A DNA stretch of 64,000 nucleotides from Acinetobacter dispersus (GTDB lineage Bacteria > Pseudomonadota > Gammaproteobacteria > Pseudomonadales > Moraxellaceae), in NCBI RefSeq assembly GCF_009884975.1, contig NZ_CP041970.1:1736001-1800000 (forward strand), read 5' to 3'. Below the pieces are notes generated by a model. That model saw nothing but the letters and a program-made list of their open reading frames with translations, ran no database searches and was not told the origin of the DNA. The position numbers and the translations under genes were made by a program. Every line of letters begins with the position of its first letter. Within the stretch, counting starts at the first letter, position 1. This document shows, piece by piece, positions 37,456-46,749 of this stretch.

Positions 37456-38061
37456 ATGATCGGATGTTTAATTGGCGAAGTGTTTGCCCTAGAAGCCCCA
37501 ACCGTATTACTCAATGTGAATGGTGTGGGTTATGAAATAGACACACCACTTTCGACATTTTGCCAATTACAAAAAGGACAGAAAGTTACTTTATGGACTC
37601 ACTTAGTCGTTCGTGAAGATGCTCAACAACTTTATGGCTTTAGCGATGCTCAAGAAAAAACCATTTTCCGTACTTTACTTAAAGTAAATGGTGTAGGTCC
37701 TAAAATGGCTTTAGGTATCCTGTCTACCTTAAGTATTGAATTGCTGATTCATACCATTGAACATGATGATATTAATACCCTGATTAAAGTTCCAGGTGTG
37801 GGCAAGAAAACAGCTGAACGTTTAATGATTGAATTAAGAGATCGTTTCAAAGCCTTAGCACAATCAACTGGCAGTATAAGCACTACAGCAGCAACGCAAA
37901 TCCAATTTATGTCAAATTCACCTGTTGCAGAAGCAGAAGCCGCATTACAATCTCTTGGTTATAAACCAACAGAAGCACAAAAAGCCGTGGCGGCAGTTAA
38001 AGCAGACTATACTGAATCTGCTGACATTATTCGTGCTGCGCTTAAATCAATGATGAAGTAA
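37456..38061 (+). CDS. ruvA: Holliday junction DNA helicase subunit RuvA
   Basis: RuvA binds four-way junctions and loads RuvB. The 201-residue protein has the N-terminal OB domain (MIGCLIGEV to about 65), the helix-hairpin-helix pair [12 protein letters not shown] and [15 protein letters not shown], and a flexible linker ending in the small RuvB-contacting domain ([22 protein letters not shown]). It is 7 bp before ruvB, with which it forms one operon. Confidence 0.97.
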   Translation: MIGCLIGEVFALEAPTVLLNVNGVGYEIDTPLSTFCQLQKGQKVTLWTHLVVREDAQQLYGFSDAQEKTIFRTLLKVNGVGPKMALGILSTLSIELLIHTIEHDDINTLIKVPGVGKKTAERLMIELRDRFKALAQSTGSISTTAATQIQFMSNSPVAEAEAALQSLGYKPTEAQKAVAAVKADYTESADIIRAALKSMMK

Positions 38062-38068
38062 TAGATAT

Positions 38069-39064
38069 ATGCAAGATCGTCTTATAAGCGGAACAGAAAA
38101 ACCTGAAGATCAATTTGATCGCGCGATTCGTCCTACCTCATTGGTGGACTATATTGGTCAGCCAGTGGTGCGCGAGCAAATGGAAATCTTCATCGGTGCA
38201 GCGCGTGGCCGCGGTGAAGCACTTGATCATACTTTGATTTTTGGTCCACCAGGTTTAGGTAAAACAACCCTTGCCAATATTATTGCAAGAGAAATGGGTG
38301 GTAATTTAAAGTCTACTTCTGGTCCTGTATTGGAACGTGCTGGCGATTTGGCTGCCATGCTGACCAATTTAGAAGAAGGTGATGTTCTGTTTATTGACGA
38401 AATTCACCGTCTTTCACCCGTGATTGAAGAAATTCTTTATCCTGCAATGGAAGATTACCAATTAGATATTATGATTGGTGAAGGCCCTGCAGCTCGTTCA
38501 ATTAAGCTCGATCTTCCCCCCTTTACTTTAGTTGCTGCAACAACAAGAGCTGGCTTACTCACCTCTCCTTTACGTGATCGTTTCGGGATTGTGCAGCGCT
38601 TAGAGTTTTATTCGGTTGAAGATTTGACCCATATCGTGACACGTTCTGCCAATTTAATGGATGTTCCGATTACCAAAGAAGGTTCGACTGAAATCGCCCG
38701 TCGTGCTCGCGGCACACCACGTATTGCCAACCGCTTATTACGTCGTGTACGTGACTATGCGCAAGTCAAAGGTACGGGTGAAGTGACTCAAGATATGGCT
38801 CAACGTGCTTTAGACATGCTTAACGTGGATAAAGCAGGTTTAGATACGCTGGATCGTCGTTATCTCAGTATGTTACTGGAACGCTTTGAAGGGCGACCAA
38901 CAGGTGTTGAAGCATTAGCTGCTGCAATGGCAGAAGATAGTGGAACACTTGAAGATGTGATTGAACCGTATTTGATTCAGCAAGGTTATGTGATGCGCAC
39001 AGCACGTGGTCGAATTGCAACCAATATGGCGTATTTACAGTTTGGTATGACACCACCTGAATAA
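38069..39064 (+). CDS. ruvB: Holliday junction branch-migration ATPase RuvB
   Basis: RuvB is the AAA+ motor of the RuvAB branch-migration complex. The 331-residue product has the start block [12 protein letters not shown], Walker [13 protein letters not shown], Walker [10 protein letters not shown], sensor 1 AATTRAG, the arginine-finger region [15 protein letters not shown] and the winged-helix C-terminus [16 protein letters not shown]. Full length. A terminator-like hairpin follows. Confidence 0.97.
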   Translation: MQDRLISGTEKPEDQFDRAIRPTSLVDYIGQPVVREQMEIFIGAARGRGEALDHTLIFGPPGLGKTTLANIIAREMGGNLKSTSGPVLERAGDLAAMLTNLEEGDVLFIDEIHRLSPVIEEILYPAMEDYQLDIMIGEGPAARSIKLDLPPFTLVAATTRAGLLTSPLRDRFGIVQRLEFYSVEDLTHIVTRSANLMDVPITKEGSTEIARRARGTPRIANRLLRRVRDYAQVKGTGEVTQDMAQRALDMLNVDKAGLDTLDRRYLSMLLERFEGRPTGVEALAAAMAEDSGTLEDVIEPYLIQQGYVMRTARGRIATNMAYLQFGMTPPE

Positions 39065-39073
39065 ATACTGAAT

Positions 39074-39107
39074 AGAATAAATATCGTATTAATGCGATAT
39101 TTATTCT
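39074..39107 (+). terminator. Hairpin after ruvB (possible terminator)
   Basis: AGAATAAATATCG and CGATATTTATTCT form a perfect 13-bp stem around an 8-base loop. It is A+T-rich and no T-run follows, so it may act weakly or protect the mRNA end. Confidence 0.5.
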
Positions 39108-39236
39108 AAAACCACTTCAATATTTTAAAAATAAAATATCTGGATATTAAAAATAAAATTTCCTGTTATAATTTTTCATCTTAAAATTAAACCACACATT
39201 CAAACCAACCAAAATTTAATATCAAGGGTGAAAGAA

Positions 39237-40133
39237 ATGTCAAACAAATTATTAATTTCTACTATATGCTCTGGGACACTATTATTAACAGCCTGTGGAG
39301 GTGGTGGAGATGACAGCCAGCCCAGCTTTGATGGTAAAGAGAAACTAGATTATAAAAAAACAGAAACGACTCACATTATTACCGAGCCTGTCGTCAACTT
39401 GTCAAATTCGTCAGAAAATCTATTATTTTATATAGGTATGCTGGCACAAGGTATTTATGAAAGTACCAGCAACTCTGATTTTTTGTGTGAAACAGGAACA
39501 GTAAAAATTAATAGTGACAAGAGTGTCACACTTAATAACTGTAAAAACTTCAAGATTCCCTCTCAGGGAACACAGTTCTCAGGTATAATTTCGGGTACGG
39601 TTCAATCTAACAACAATAACACGACTGCTGTAAAGAAAAATGAATTAAACTTGTCGAACCTCAATATTGATTTGACTGAAGATACACTCCTTTTTAATGG
39701 GAAAATAATACATACTTCCACATTACCAAATAGCGACCTTCTCAGTGACACATATGAAACGGAACAGTCCACGCTCAAATACGTAGAAAAAAATAATAAT
39801 AAAGATTATTATCTATACACCCTAAATAATTATCAATTTATTTCTAAGTACTATATATTAAATGATCGTATAGAAGATTTTGCAAAAGGAAAAATAAACG
39901 GAGAGTTCAATGGTAAGGTCTTTTCAGTCAATTTTGCTTCTAACTTCAATTTCTCAACGGCTGAAGATCTTTTTGATTTTAAGCCTAATTCAGCCAATGT
40001 CGAAATTACCGACCAATATAATCAAAAAAATACGATCTCAATTCATCAGGCAACTAATGGCGCCGCATTAGTTAATACTTATGCTGATGGAAAACTCGTA
40101 CAAACTTTTTCTCAAGACTGGAACGAGTTTTAA
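39237..40133 (+). CDS. Unknown lipoprotein
   Basis: From the ATG at 39237, preceded by AAGGGTG at a good distance, the protein has 298 residues. It has a signal peptide with lipobox LTAC (about 17-20) followed by GGGGDDS, the typical flexible linker and Asp at +6. The rest is beta-rich, acidic and Asn-rich with Cys in DFLCETG and LNNCKNF that may form a disulfide. I recognise no domain. It stands alone with its own terminator between ruvAB and the tol genes and may be lineage-specific. Confidence 0.7.
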   Translation: MSNKLLISTICSGTLLLTACGGGGDDSQPSFDGKEKLDYKKTETTHIITEPVVNLSNSSENLLFYIGMLAQGIYESTSNSDFLCETGTVKINSDKSVTLNNCKNFKIPSQGTQFSGIISGTVQSNNNNTTAVKKNELNLSNLNIDLTEDTLLFNGKIIHTSTLPNSDLLSDTYETEQSTLKYVEKNNNKDYYLYTLNNYQFISKYYILNDRIEDFAKGKINGEFNGKVFSVNFASNFNFSTAEDLFDFKPNSANVEITDQYNQKNTISIHQATNGAALVNTYADGKLVQTFSQDWNEF

Positions 40134-40155
40134 GCAATTAATTATAGTTTTACCC

Positions 40156-40186
40156 AAATAAGCCCTCTTTGTAGGGCTTATTTTTT
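40156..40186 (+). terminator. Terminator of the lipoprotein gene
   Basis: AAATAAGCCCT pairs with AGGGCTTATTT (11 bp) around CTTTGT and is followed by further T. Confidence 0.8.
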
Positions 40187-40286
40187 ATCTAGCTCAACAA
40201 TATGTTATTTATTACTATTTCCTTAGCCCGTTTGACGCAATATCATTCGTGCTTGCTCACAGTACGCAAGAATAGGTAATAAAGAC

Positions 40287-40694
40287 ATGGCAAATCATTT
40301 TGAGTTCAAAATTCGCGTTTATATCGAAGATACAGATGCTGGCGGTATCGTTTACCATGCCAATCATATCCGTTTTATGGAGCGTGCTCGGACCGAATGG
40401 TTACGTGCAGCAGGTGTAGATCACTACTGGCACCAAAAAGACTACAGCTTCGTGGTACATCAGATTCAGGTTAAATATGTACGCCCAATATTAATGGATG
40501 ATTTAATTACCGTTACAGCACGTGTTATTTCGTGTAAAGCCGCATCTTTTGTGTTGCAACAAAATATTTATCGTGGTGAAATCTTGCTGGCTTCAGGTGA
40601 GGTTGTGTTGGCATGTTTAAACAAAGATCTAATGCCACGTAGACTTCCTGATGAAATTCGTGATCTGATTCAAAAAGAATTAGCACAGGACTAA
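40287..40694 (+). CDS. ybgC: Tol-Pal associated acyl-CoA thioesterase
   Basis: YbgC is a hotdog-fold thioesterase encoded with the Tol-Pal genes. The 135-residue product has the signature YIEDTDAGGIVYHANHIRFMERARTEWLR, whose Asp is the catalytic residue of the family. The exact physiological acyl-CoA is uncertain; a link to phospholipid handling has been suggested for E. coli. It begins the ybgC-tolQ-tolR-tolA cluster. Confidence 0.95.
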   Translation: MANHFEFKIRVYIEDTDAGGIVYHANHIRFMERARTEWLRAAGVDHYWHQKDYSFVVHQIQVKYVRPILMDDLITVTARVISCKAASFVLQQNIYRGEILLASGEVVLACLNKDLMPRRLPDEIRDLIQKELAQD

Positions 40695-40718
40695 AATAAA
40701 CTTTTGGCACCGTAACTT

Positions 40719-41417
40719 ATGGCAACTAACTTAGAATCTTCCCTGCACATTTCTGACCTAATTTTACAAGCAAGTCCTGTTGTACAACTGGTCATGCTGA
40801 TCTTACTATTTGCTTCAATTTATAGCTGGTACCTGATCGCTAAATTACACATGGGCTTTAAAAAAGCAGAGCAAGATGATGAGCATTTTCAAAAGATGTT
40901 TTGGTCTGGTGCCGAATTAAATACGCTTTTTAATAATGCACAACTTAACTCTAAACGTCGTGGCCTTGAAGATATTTTCTACCAAGGCTTAGGTGAGTTT
41001 TTTAAACTACAGAAACGTAAAGCAGATACCAACCAAACCATCGAAGGAACTGAACGTATTCTTCGTGTCGGTTTAAGCCGTGACCAAAGTGGTTTAGAAG
41101 TTGGCTTAGGTGCGCTTGCTAGTATTGGCTCTGTAGCACCTTATATCGGTTTATTTGGTACAGTTTGGGGCATCATGAATGCCTTTATTGGCCTTGCTGC
41201 AGTTGATCAAGTCACATTAGCAACAGTTGCTCCTGGTATTGCAGAAGCTCTGATTGCAACAGCAATTGGTTTATTTGCAGCAATTCCTGCTGTACTTGCA
41301 TTTAACCATTTTACTGCTAAAGGTGAATCAACTTATTCAGATCGTGCTTTATTTGCAGAAGAAATGGTTGCTCTTTTACAGCGTCAAGCGATTGGAACGA
41401 CACAGGATGATGCATAA
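40719..41417 (+). CDS. tolQ: Tol-Pal system protein TolQ
   Basis: TolQ is the proton-motive-force-coupled motor subunit of the Tol-Pal envelope machine. The 232-residue protein has three membrane segments (about 18-40, 140-160, 175-195) in the MotA/TolQ/ExbB pattern, with GLFGTVWGIMNAFIGLA and the TALGLFAAIPAVLA-like block. Its stop overlaps the tolR start by one base (TAATG), so expression is coupled. Confidence 0.96.
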   Translation: MATNLESSLHISDLILQASPVVQLVMLILLFASIYSWYLIAKLHMGFKKAEQDDEHFQKMFWSGAELNTLFNNAQLNSKRRGLEDIFYQGLGEFFKLQKRKADTNQTIEGTERILRVGLSRDQSGLEVGLGALASIGSVAPYIGLFGTVWGIMNAFIGLAAVDQVTLATVAPGIAEALIATAIGLFAAIPAVLAFNHFTAKGESTYSDRALFAEEMVALLQRQAIGTTQDDA

Positions 41418-41869
41418 TGGCGATTCAACGATCTGGACGTTTTGAGCGGATTAAAAAACCACTGAAAAGCGACATGAACGTCGTTCCCTATATCGACGTT
41501 ATGTTAGTACTACTGGTTATTTTTATGGTGACTGCACCCATGATTACCAGTGGTATCAAAGTGGATTTGCCTCAAGCCAATAATCACCCTATTGAATCTA
41601 AAGATATGCCAGCCTTGGTCACAATCAGTAAAGATGGTAATTTCTCACTTGAATATCAAGAACATAAAGGTAGTGACCCCCTTTCGCTTGAACAACTTGA
41701 AACTATTTTAAGTGAAGCTCAAACACAAGCTGAACAAGAAAATAAACAACTAACTGTTCTGGTGAATGGTGATAAATCTCGTCCATATGGTGAAGTGGTT
41801 TCACTGATGGCGAGTCTACAAGAAGCTGGCCTCACTCAAGTTGGCTTACTGACAGAGCCGTTAAAATAA
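41417..41869 (+). CDS. tolR: Tol-Pal system protein TolR
   Basis: TolR is the single-span partner of TolQ. The 150-residue product has the membrane helix (about 24-44) containing the Asp of the family motif NVVPYIDVMLVLLVIFMV, and a periplasmic domain ending in PYGEVVSLMASLQEAGLTQVGLLTEP. It is 4 bp ahead of tolA. Confidence 0.96.
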   Translation: MAIQRSGRFERIKKPLKSDMNVVPYIDVMLVLLVIFMVTAPMITSGIKVDLPQANNHPIESKDMPALVTISKDGNFSLEYQEHKGSDPLSLEQLETILSEAQTQAEQENKQLTVLVNGDKSRPYGEVVSLMASLQEAGLTQVGLLTEPLK

Positions 41870-41872
41870 GCT

Positions 41873-43330
41873 ATGAAAAAATTTCAAGAGCCACCTTTTA
41901 AACAAAATGCGATTGCACTGGGTTTTACACTCGGCGTTCATGCGATCGCAATTGTTGGCTTACTGTTTTTAGGCTTGAGTAAACCACCAGAAGAGCCTAA
42001 AAAACTCACCACTATTTTGGTGAAGCCAGAAGATTTACCTCAATCGCTTCAGCAGCCTGAAAAGCAAGTCACGGCTGACAAACAAGCACCAGAAGTGGTC
42101 AGTCCAAATGTGGATCCGACCTTACCTGAAAATATTCCTGTAGCGCCTCCACCACCAACCGCACAACAACTTGCAGCTGAAAAGCAAAAAGTCGAACAGG
42201 TTCAGCAGGCAAAATTAGCTGAACAAAAACGTAAAGCCGATGAAGCTGCTCGTGCCAAGCAAGTGGAAGAACAACGTAAACTTGCAGAAGCTCAAGCACA
42301 AAAACAACGTGCTGATGCCGAAGCTAAACGTCAAGCTGAGGCAAAGACAGAAGCTGACGCGAAGCGTAGAACTGAACAAAATGCAAAAGCTGAGGCTGAA
42401 GCGAAGGCACGCCAAAAAGCTGAACAAGATGCGAAATTAAGACAGCAAAAAGCGGCCGAAAACGCAAAACTTCAAGCACAACAGGATGCTAAACGCAAAG
42501 CTGAGGCAGACGCAAAGGCGCGTGCCGAAGCAGATGCAAAACGTAAAGCCGATGCTGATGCGAGAGCAAAAGCTAACGCAGACGCGAAACGTAAAGCGGA
42601 TGCCGATGCGAAGGCAAAAGCTGAAGCAGACGCTAAACGTAAGGCAAATGCAGATGCCAAAGCAAAAGCTGAGGCAGATGCCAAACGTAAAGCGGATGCT
42701 GATGCGAAGGCAAAAGCTGAAGCAGACGCTAAACGTAAGGCAAATGCAGATGCCAAAGCAAAAGCCGATGCTGATGCAAAACGCAAAGCTGATGCGGATG
42801 CAAAACGTAAAGCTGACGCAGATGCCAAAGCGAAAGCCGACGCGGATGCGAAACGTAAAGCTGACGCAGATGCCAAAGCGAAAGCCGACGCGGATGCGAA
42901 ACGTAAAACCGAGGCAGATGCAAAACGTAAGGCCGATGCTGATGCAAAAGCCAAAGCTGAGGCAGATGCGAAACGTAAAGCGGAAGCTGAAGCAGAATCT
43001 AAGGCTGCAGCAGCTAAAAAAGCTGAACAAGAAGCTGCTCAGAAAAAAGCCGATGCTAAACGGATTGCATCAACAGCTAAGCGAGATTTTGAACAAAAAA
43101 TCTATCGTGCTTGGAATATGCCGTCAGGTTCATCAGGCCAGCGAGCCAGTGCTCGTGTAACTTTAAGTGAAAGCGGTGCTGTTTTATCTGTTGTTGTTTC
43201 AGCAAGCGACCCTGATGTTAAGGCAAGTGTAGAAGCTGCTGTTCGTGCTGCCGCCCCTTATCCAATGCCAGATGATCCAGTTGCTCGCCGTGAAGCAAGA
43301 AGCTTTACTTCAAGTTTTACTGCAAAATAG
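41873..43330 (+). CDS. tolA: Cell envelope protein TolA, with a long repetitive Ala/Lys/Asp domain
   Basis: TolA links the TolQR motor to Pal and TolB across the periplasm. The 485-residue product has an N-terminal membrane anchor (about 15-36), a Pro/Glu-rich part, a long helical domain II (about 105-395) built of repeats with the core ADAKRKADADAKAK, and a C-terminal TolA domain III (about 395-485, KRDFEQKIYRAWNMP to the end). The gene region shows long perfect tandem copies: a 48-bp unit at 42803 and 42851 and a 96-bp spaced repeat at 42605 and 42701. Such runs make the length strain-variable and also create spurious open frames on the other strand and frames. Confidence 0.95.
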   Translation: MKKFQEPPFKQNAIALGFTLGVHAIAIVGLLFLGLSKPPEEPKKLTTILVKPEDLPQSLQQPEKQVTADKQAPEVVSPNVDPTLPENIPVAPPPPTAQQLAAEKQKVEQVQQAKLAEQKRKADEAARAKQVEEQRKLAEAQAQKQRADAEAKRQAEAKTEADAKRRTEQNAKAEAEAKARQKAEQDAKLRQQKAAENAKLQAQQDAKRKAEADAKARAEADAKRKADADARAKANADAKRKADADAKAKAEADAKRKANADAKAKAEADAKRKADADAKAKAEADAKRKANADAKAKADADAKRKADADAKRKADADAKAKADADAKRKADADAKAKADADAKRKTEADAKRKADADAKAKAEADAKRKAEAEAESKAAAAKKAEQEAAQKKADAKRIASTAKRDFEQKIYRAWNMPSGSSGQRASARVTLSESGAVLSVVVSASDPDVKASVEAAVRAAAPYPMPDDPVARREARSFTSSFTAK

Positions 43331-43345
43331 TAATGAATAGTTAAC

Positions 43346-43378
43346 GTTACAGGCTTTTAATAGCACAAAGCCTGTAAC
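43346..43378 (+). promoter_or_regulatory. Perfect 12-bp hairpin between tolA and tolB
   Basis: GTTACAGGCTTT and AAAGCCTGTAAC pair perfectly around a 9-base loop. There is no T-run, so termination would be partial at best. It may set different mRNA levels for tolQRA and tolB-pal. Confidence 0.5.
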
Positions 43379-43429
43379 TATGTTAAATAATCAACAGCCA
43401 CAAAAATACGAACGCAAGTAATTGTAACT

Positions 43430-44713
43430 ATGGACAAGACTCGTAAACACCTCCTCTCGTTGGCAGTTTTCGCTGCAATTAGCACAGTTGTTCCAACAGC
43501 AACTTTTGCACAATTACATCTCGAAATTGCCAAAGCACCTGAACAAGCACCTAAAATTGCGATTATCCCATTTGCAAATGACAATGCGATCTATCCAATT
43601 GTGGAAAGTGACTTGAATCGCTCAGGCCGTTTTACCAGCGCATCTCAAAATTTACCTGCGACTGCTAGCCTAAATCAGGTACAAGCGGGTGATTGGCAAA
43701 ATGCTGGTGTACCATATGTCGTCGTCGGGCAAATGAAAGCCGTTGATGCCAATACATTCGAAATTCATTACCAATTATATGATGTACAGAAACAACAATA
43801 TTTATTGAATGAAGTACTAACTGTACCAAGTTCACGTGTTCGTCAAGCAGGACACTTGATCAGTGATACCATCTATCAAGCTTTGACAGGTATCGCAGGT
43901 GACTTTAGCGGTCGTATTGCTTATGTCTTGCGTAATCAGGCAACACCTGCTCAACGCTATACCTTGCAAATTGCAGATACGGATGGTGAGCAACCTAAAA
44001 CCGTACTTTCTTCACGTGATCCAATCCTCTCTCCGGCTTGGACACCTGATGCAAAGAAAATTGCTTATGTATCATTTGAAACCAAACGCCCTGCGATTTA
44101 TCTGCAAGACTTAGCCACTGGCCAACGTGAAGTTCTAGCAAGCTTCCGTGGTTTAAATGGTGCACCAAGTTTTTCGCCAGATGGTAAATCAATGTTATTT
44201 ACCGCTTCTATGCACGGCAATCCTGAAGTGTATCAAATGGATTTAAGTACCCGCCAAGTACAACGCATGACCAATGACTCTGCGATTGATACTGAAGCAC
44301 GTTACTCACCAGACGGTAAATCCTTTATCTTTACTTCGGATCGTGGTGGTTCACCACAAATCTATCGCTATAGTTTTGATGACAGTTCAGTCAAGCGACT
44401 CACCTTCAAAGGTGCATTCAATGCACGTGGTACTTTAAGTGCTGATGGTAAAAAGATTGCTCTAGTACATCGTCCAAGTGGTAGTAACTACAAAGTTGCA
44501 ATCCAAGATATCAATACAGGTATCACCAATATTCTCACACCAACCAGTTTAGATGAATCACCAAGCTTCTCACCAAATGGACAAATGGTGGTTTACGCAA
44601 CGCGTGAAGGTAGCCGTGGTTTGTTATCAGTCATGTCTACTGATGGCCGTTTCCGCATGAATTTACCAAGTGAACAAGGCGAAGTTCGCGAACCAGCTTG
44701 GGCACCAAAATAA
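43430..44713 (+). CDS. tolB: Tol-Pal system beta-propeller protein TolB
   Basis: TolB is a periplasmic protein that binds Pal and is released by TolA. The 427-residue product has a signal peptide (about 1-27, cut after TFAQ), an N-terminal alpha/beta domain ([27 protein letters not shown]) and a six-bladed WD40-like beta-propeller with repeated (S/A)PD motifs, for example [12 protein letters not shown] and [12 protein letters not shown]. It ends just before pal. Confidence 0.96.
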   Translation: MDKTRKHLLSLAVFAAISTVVPTATFAQLHLEIAKAPEQAPKIAIIPFANDNAIYPIVESDLNRSGRFTSASQNLPATASLNQVQAGDWQNAGVPYVVVGQMKAVDANTFEIHYQLYDVQKQQYLLNEVLTVPSSRVRQAGHLISDTIYQALTGIAGDFSGRIAYVLRNQATPAQRYTLQIADTDGEQPKTVLSSRDPILSPAWTPDAKKIAYVSFETKRPAIYLQDLATGQREVLASFRGLNGAPSFSPDGKSMLFTASMHGNPEVYQMDLSTRQVQRMTNDSAIDTEARYSPDGKSFIFTSDRGGSPQIYRYSFDDSSVKRLTFKGAFNARGTLSADGKKIALVHRPSGSNYKVAIQDINTGITNILTPTSLDESPSFSPNGQMVVYATREGSRGLLSVMSTDGRFRMNLPSEQGEVREPAWAPK

Positions 44714-44735
44714 GTTTAATCGATTGGAGAATCAT

Positions 44736-45302
44736 ATGAACATTAAATATCTAACGCTTCCACTGATTGCCGCAACGCTTGTTTTTACAGGTTGTGCAAG
44801 CCGTAAGCCTGCTGCTGAAATTACTGCAGGCAATACACCAAGTGGTTCATCAACTGTAAGTACTGATGGTCTAAGCGAAGATGCAGCTTTAAATGCACAA
44901 AACTTAGCGGGTGCATCTTCAAAAGGTGTTACTGCAGCAAACAAAGCTTTCCTCGCGAAACGCGTTGTGCACTTCAACTATGACAGCAGCGACTTATCAA
45001 ACGAAGATTATCAAACCCTACAAGCGCATGCCCAATTTCTCGTAGCTAATGCGAACTCTCGTGTTGCCTTAACAGGTCATACCGATGAGCGCGGTACACG
45101 TGAATACAACATGGCCTTGGGTGAGCGTCGTGCCAAAGCCGTTGAGAGCTTCTTGATTACCAATGGCGTAAATCCTCAACAACTTGAAGCGGTAAGCTAC
45201 GGTAAAGAATCACCAGTAAATGCTGGTCATGATGAAGCAGCATGGAAAGAAAACCGTCGTGTAGAGATCAATTACGAAGCAGTTCCACCATTACTAAAAT
45301 AA
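44736..45302 (+). CDS. pal: Peptidoglycan-associated lipoprotein Pal
   Basis: Pal anchors the outer membrane to peptidoglycan. From the ATG at 44736, after a GGAGA ribosome site, the product has 188 residues with signal peptide and lipobox FTGC (about 18-21), a Ser/Thr/Asn linker and an OmpA-like domain with [34 protein letters not shown] and the Asp/Arg pair for diaminopimelate binding. An open frame reaching back to 44670 is not the start. No ybgF/cpoB follows, which differs from E. coli. Confidence 0.97.
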   Translation: MNIKYLTLPLIAATLVFTGCASRKPAAEITAGNTPSGSSTVSTDGLSEDAALNAQNLAGASSKGVTAANKAFLAKRVVHFNYDSSDLSNEDYQTLQAHAQFLVANANSRVALTGHTDERGTREYNMALGERRAKAVESFLITNGVNPQQLEAVSYGKESPVNAGHDEAAWKENRRVEINYEAVPPLLK

Positions 45303-45318
45303 TGGTTTAGCTTCAAAT

Positions 45319-45349
45319 AAAAAATGCTCACATCATGTGGGCATTTTTT
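45319..45349. terminator. Terminator of pal (possibly bidirectional)
   Basis: AAAAAATGCTCACAT pairs with ATGTGGGCATTTTTT (one wobble pair) around a single C. It also lies downstream of the convergent small gene at 45360-45545. Confidence 0.8.
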
Positions 45350-45359
45350 ATTTCTTAAA

Positions 45360-45545
45360 TTAAGATGATGATTGGGATTTAGATTCTGACTGCATCGACT
45401 CAATCATATCGTGCTTATTAAAATCTTTATATTCTGGCTTTGCCTCATACTCTTTCCAAGCATCCTTCACATTTTCTTTAGAAATCTTGTCGAGACTAAT
45501 CGGTTCACTTGGCGTGGGGGTTGCCTCAAAATTCTTGGTTGACAT
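45360..45545 (-). CDS. Small acidic hydrophilic protein, unknown
   Basis: From the ATG at 45545, preceded by GGAGATTAAG, the product has 61 residues: MSTKNFEATPTPSEPIS, then a charged helical part (LDKISKENVKDAWKEYEAK, PEYKDFNKHDMIESMQ) and a Ser-rich tail. No signal peptide or membrane span. It is convergent with pal and has no operon partner. It resembles the many small conserved Acinetobacter proteins of unknown role; I cannot assign a function. Confidence 0.6.
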   Translation of the reverse strand: MSTKNFEATPTPSEPISLDKISKENVKDAWKEYEAKPEYKDFNKHDMIESMQSESKSQSSS

Positions 45546-45721
45546 CTTAATCTCCAAACATCCTGTCTAGTATCTGTCCAACATAGCATGTAATCACGTG
45601 CTTGTAATCATAAAAGCAACATAAATAAAGTAAGATAATTTTTATTTTTATGTGATCTCATCTAGAATAGCCACATTCTTTTTTATCATTTTTTGACACG
45701 GCTAAATCGGAGCTATTCAAT

Positions 45722-46693
45722 ATGTCAAACCTTACTTTGACCCAATACTTAGAACAACAAAATGGGAATTTGACTCCAGAGTTGGCACAAGTTATCGAAA
45801 CAATTGCAGCAACGTGCCAAACCATTGACCAAGCATTACAAAAAGGTGCTTTGGCAGGGATTTTAGGTAGCGCTGGCAATGAAAATGTTCAAGGTGAAAC
45901 ACAAAAAAAATTAGACGTTATCTCGAATGATTATCTGATTGATGCTTTAAAAGTTCATCCACAAGTTGGTGGTTTGGCATCAGAAGAATTAGATGACTTC
46001 ACCCCTGCTCAAGAAAACGGGAAATACCTCGTATTATTTGATCCATTGGATGGTTCAAGCAATATCGATATTAATATGTGTGTTGGTACCATTTTCTCTA
46101 TCCTTCCTGCTAAAAATGCTGTGACTCAATCTGCAGATTTTATGCAAGCAGGTACTGAACAAGTTGCTGCGGGCTATGTACTTTATGGTCCTTCAACCAT
46201 GCTAGCACTTACGGTGGGTGCTGGTGTTGTATTCTTTACTTTTGATCCAACTACTCAAACTTTCGTACTTACAACTGAGCAGGTTCAAGTTTCAGCGGAT
46301 ACACAAGAATTTGCTATCAACTCATCTAACCAACGTCATTGGGAAAACCCTGTAAAACGTTATATTGATGAGCTTTTAGCTGGAAAAACTTCAGTACGTG
46401 AAAAAGATTTCAATATGCGTTGGGTCGCATGTATGGTGGGTGACATTCACCGCATCTTATGTCGTGGTGGTATTTTCCTTTACCCTTACGACCTAAAAGA
46501 TCCTAAAAAAGCAGGCCGTTTACGTTTAATGTATGAAGCAAACCCAATGAGCATGTTAATCGAACAAGCTGGTGGTGCATCAACAACAGGCCGTGTTCGT
46601 ATCATGGAAATCCAACCGACAGAACTACACCAACGTGTTCCTGTCATTATCGGTTCTAAAAACGAAGTGGAACGCGTAACAAGCTACCACTAA
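45722..46693 (+). CDS. fbp: Fructose-1,6-bisphosphatase class I
   Basis: Fbp drives gluconeogenesis by removing phosphate from fructose-1,6-bisphosphate. The 323-residue enzyme has the metal-site motif [12 protein letters not shown] and SEELDDF, and the substrate-binding block [24 protein letters not shown] near the C-terminus. Acinetobacter lacks an Embden-Meyerhof glycolysis and relies on gluconeogenic growth, so this should be central. A terminator follows. Confidence 0.96.
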   Translation: MSNLTLTQYLEQQNGNLTPELAQVIETIAATCQTIDQALQKGALAGILGSAGNENVQGETQKKLDVISNDYLIDALKVHPQVGGLASEELDDFTPAQENGKYLVLFDPLDGSSNIDINMCVGTIFSILPAKNAVTQSADFMQAGTEQVAAGYVLYGPSTMLALTVGAGVVFFTFDPTTQTFVLTTEQVQVSADTQEFAINSSNQRHWENPVKRYIDELLAGKTSVREKDFNMRWVACMVGDIHRILCRGGIFLYPYDLKDPKKAGRLRLMYEANPMSMLIEQAGGASTTGRVRIMEIQPTELHQRVPVIIGSKNEVERVTSYH

Positions 46694-46708
46694 TTAATTT
46701 TATAATCA

Positions 46709-46736
46709 GGGCATCATAAGTCTATGATGCCCTTTT
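46709..46736 (+). terminator. Terminator of fbp
   Basis: GGGCATCATA/TATGATGCCC is a perfect 10-bp stem around AGTC, followed by TTTT. Confidence 0.85.
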
Positions 46737-46749
46737 GGATGTTTATCTT

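Noticed and set aside
42490..42990. Regular repeats resembling a CRISPR array
   Set aside because: The units are in frame, contiguous and coding (TolA domain II), with no unique spacers and no cas genes.
42437..43030. Long minus-strand and alternative plus-strand frames across tolA
   Set aside because: They are mirror products of the tandem Ala/Lys/Asp codons, have no ribosome site and read as low-complexity Phe/Cys/Ile or Ala/Ser strings.
44670..44735. Extended pal start overlapping tolB
   Set aside because: The ATG at 44736 has a GGAGA site and starts a clean lipoprotein signal peptide.
46735..46749. Upstream ATG of the SpoU methyltransferase gene
   Set aside because: It lies in the T-run of the fbp terminator; the ATG at 46750 begins the conserved part.
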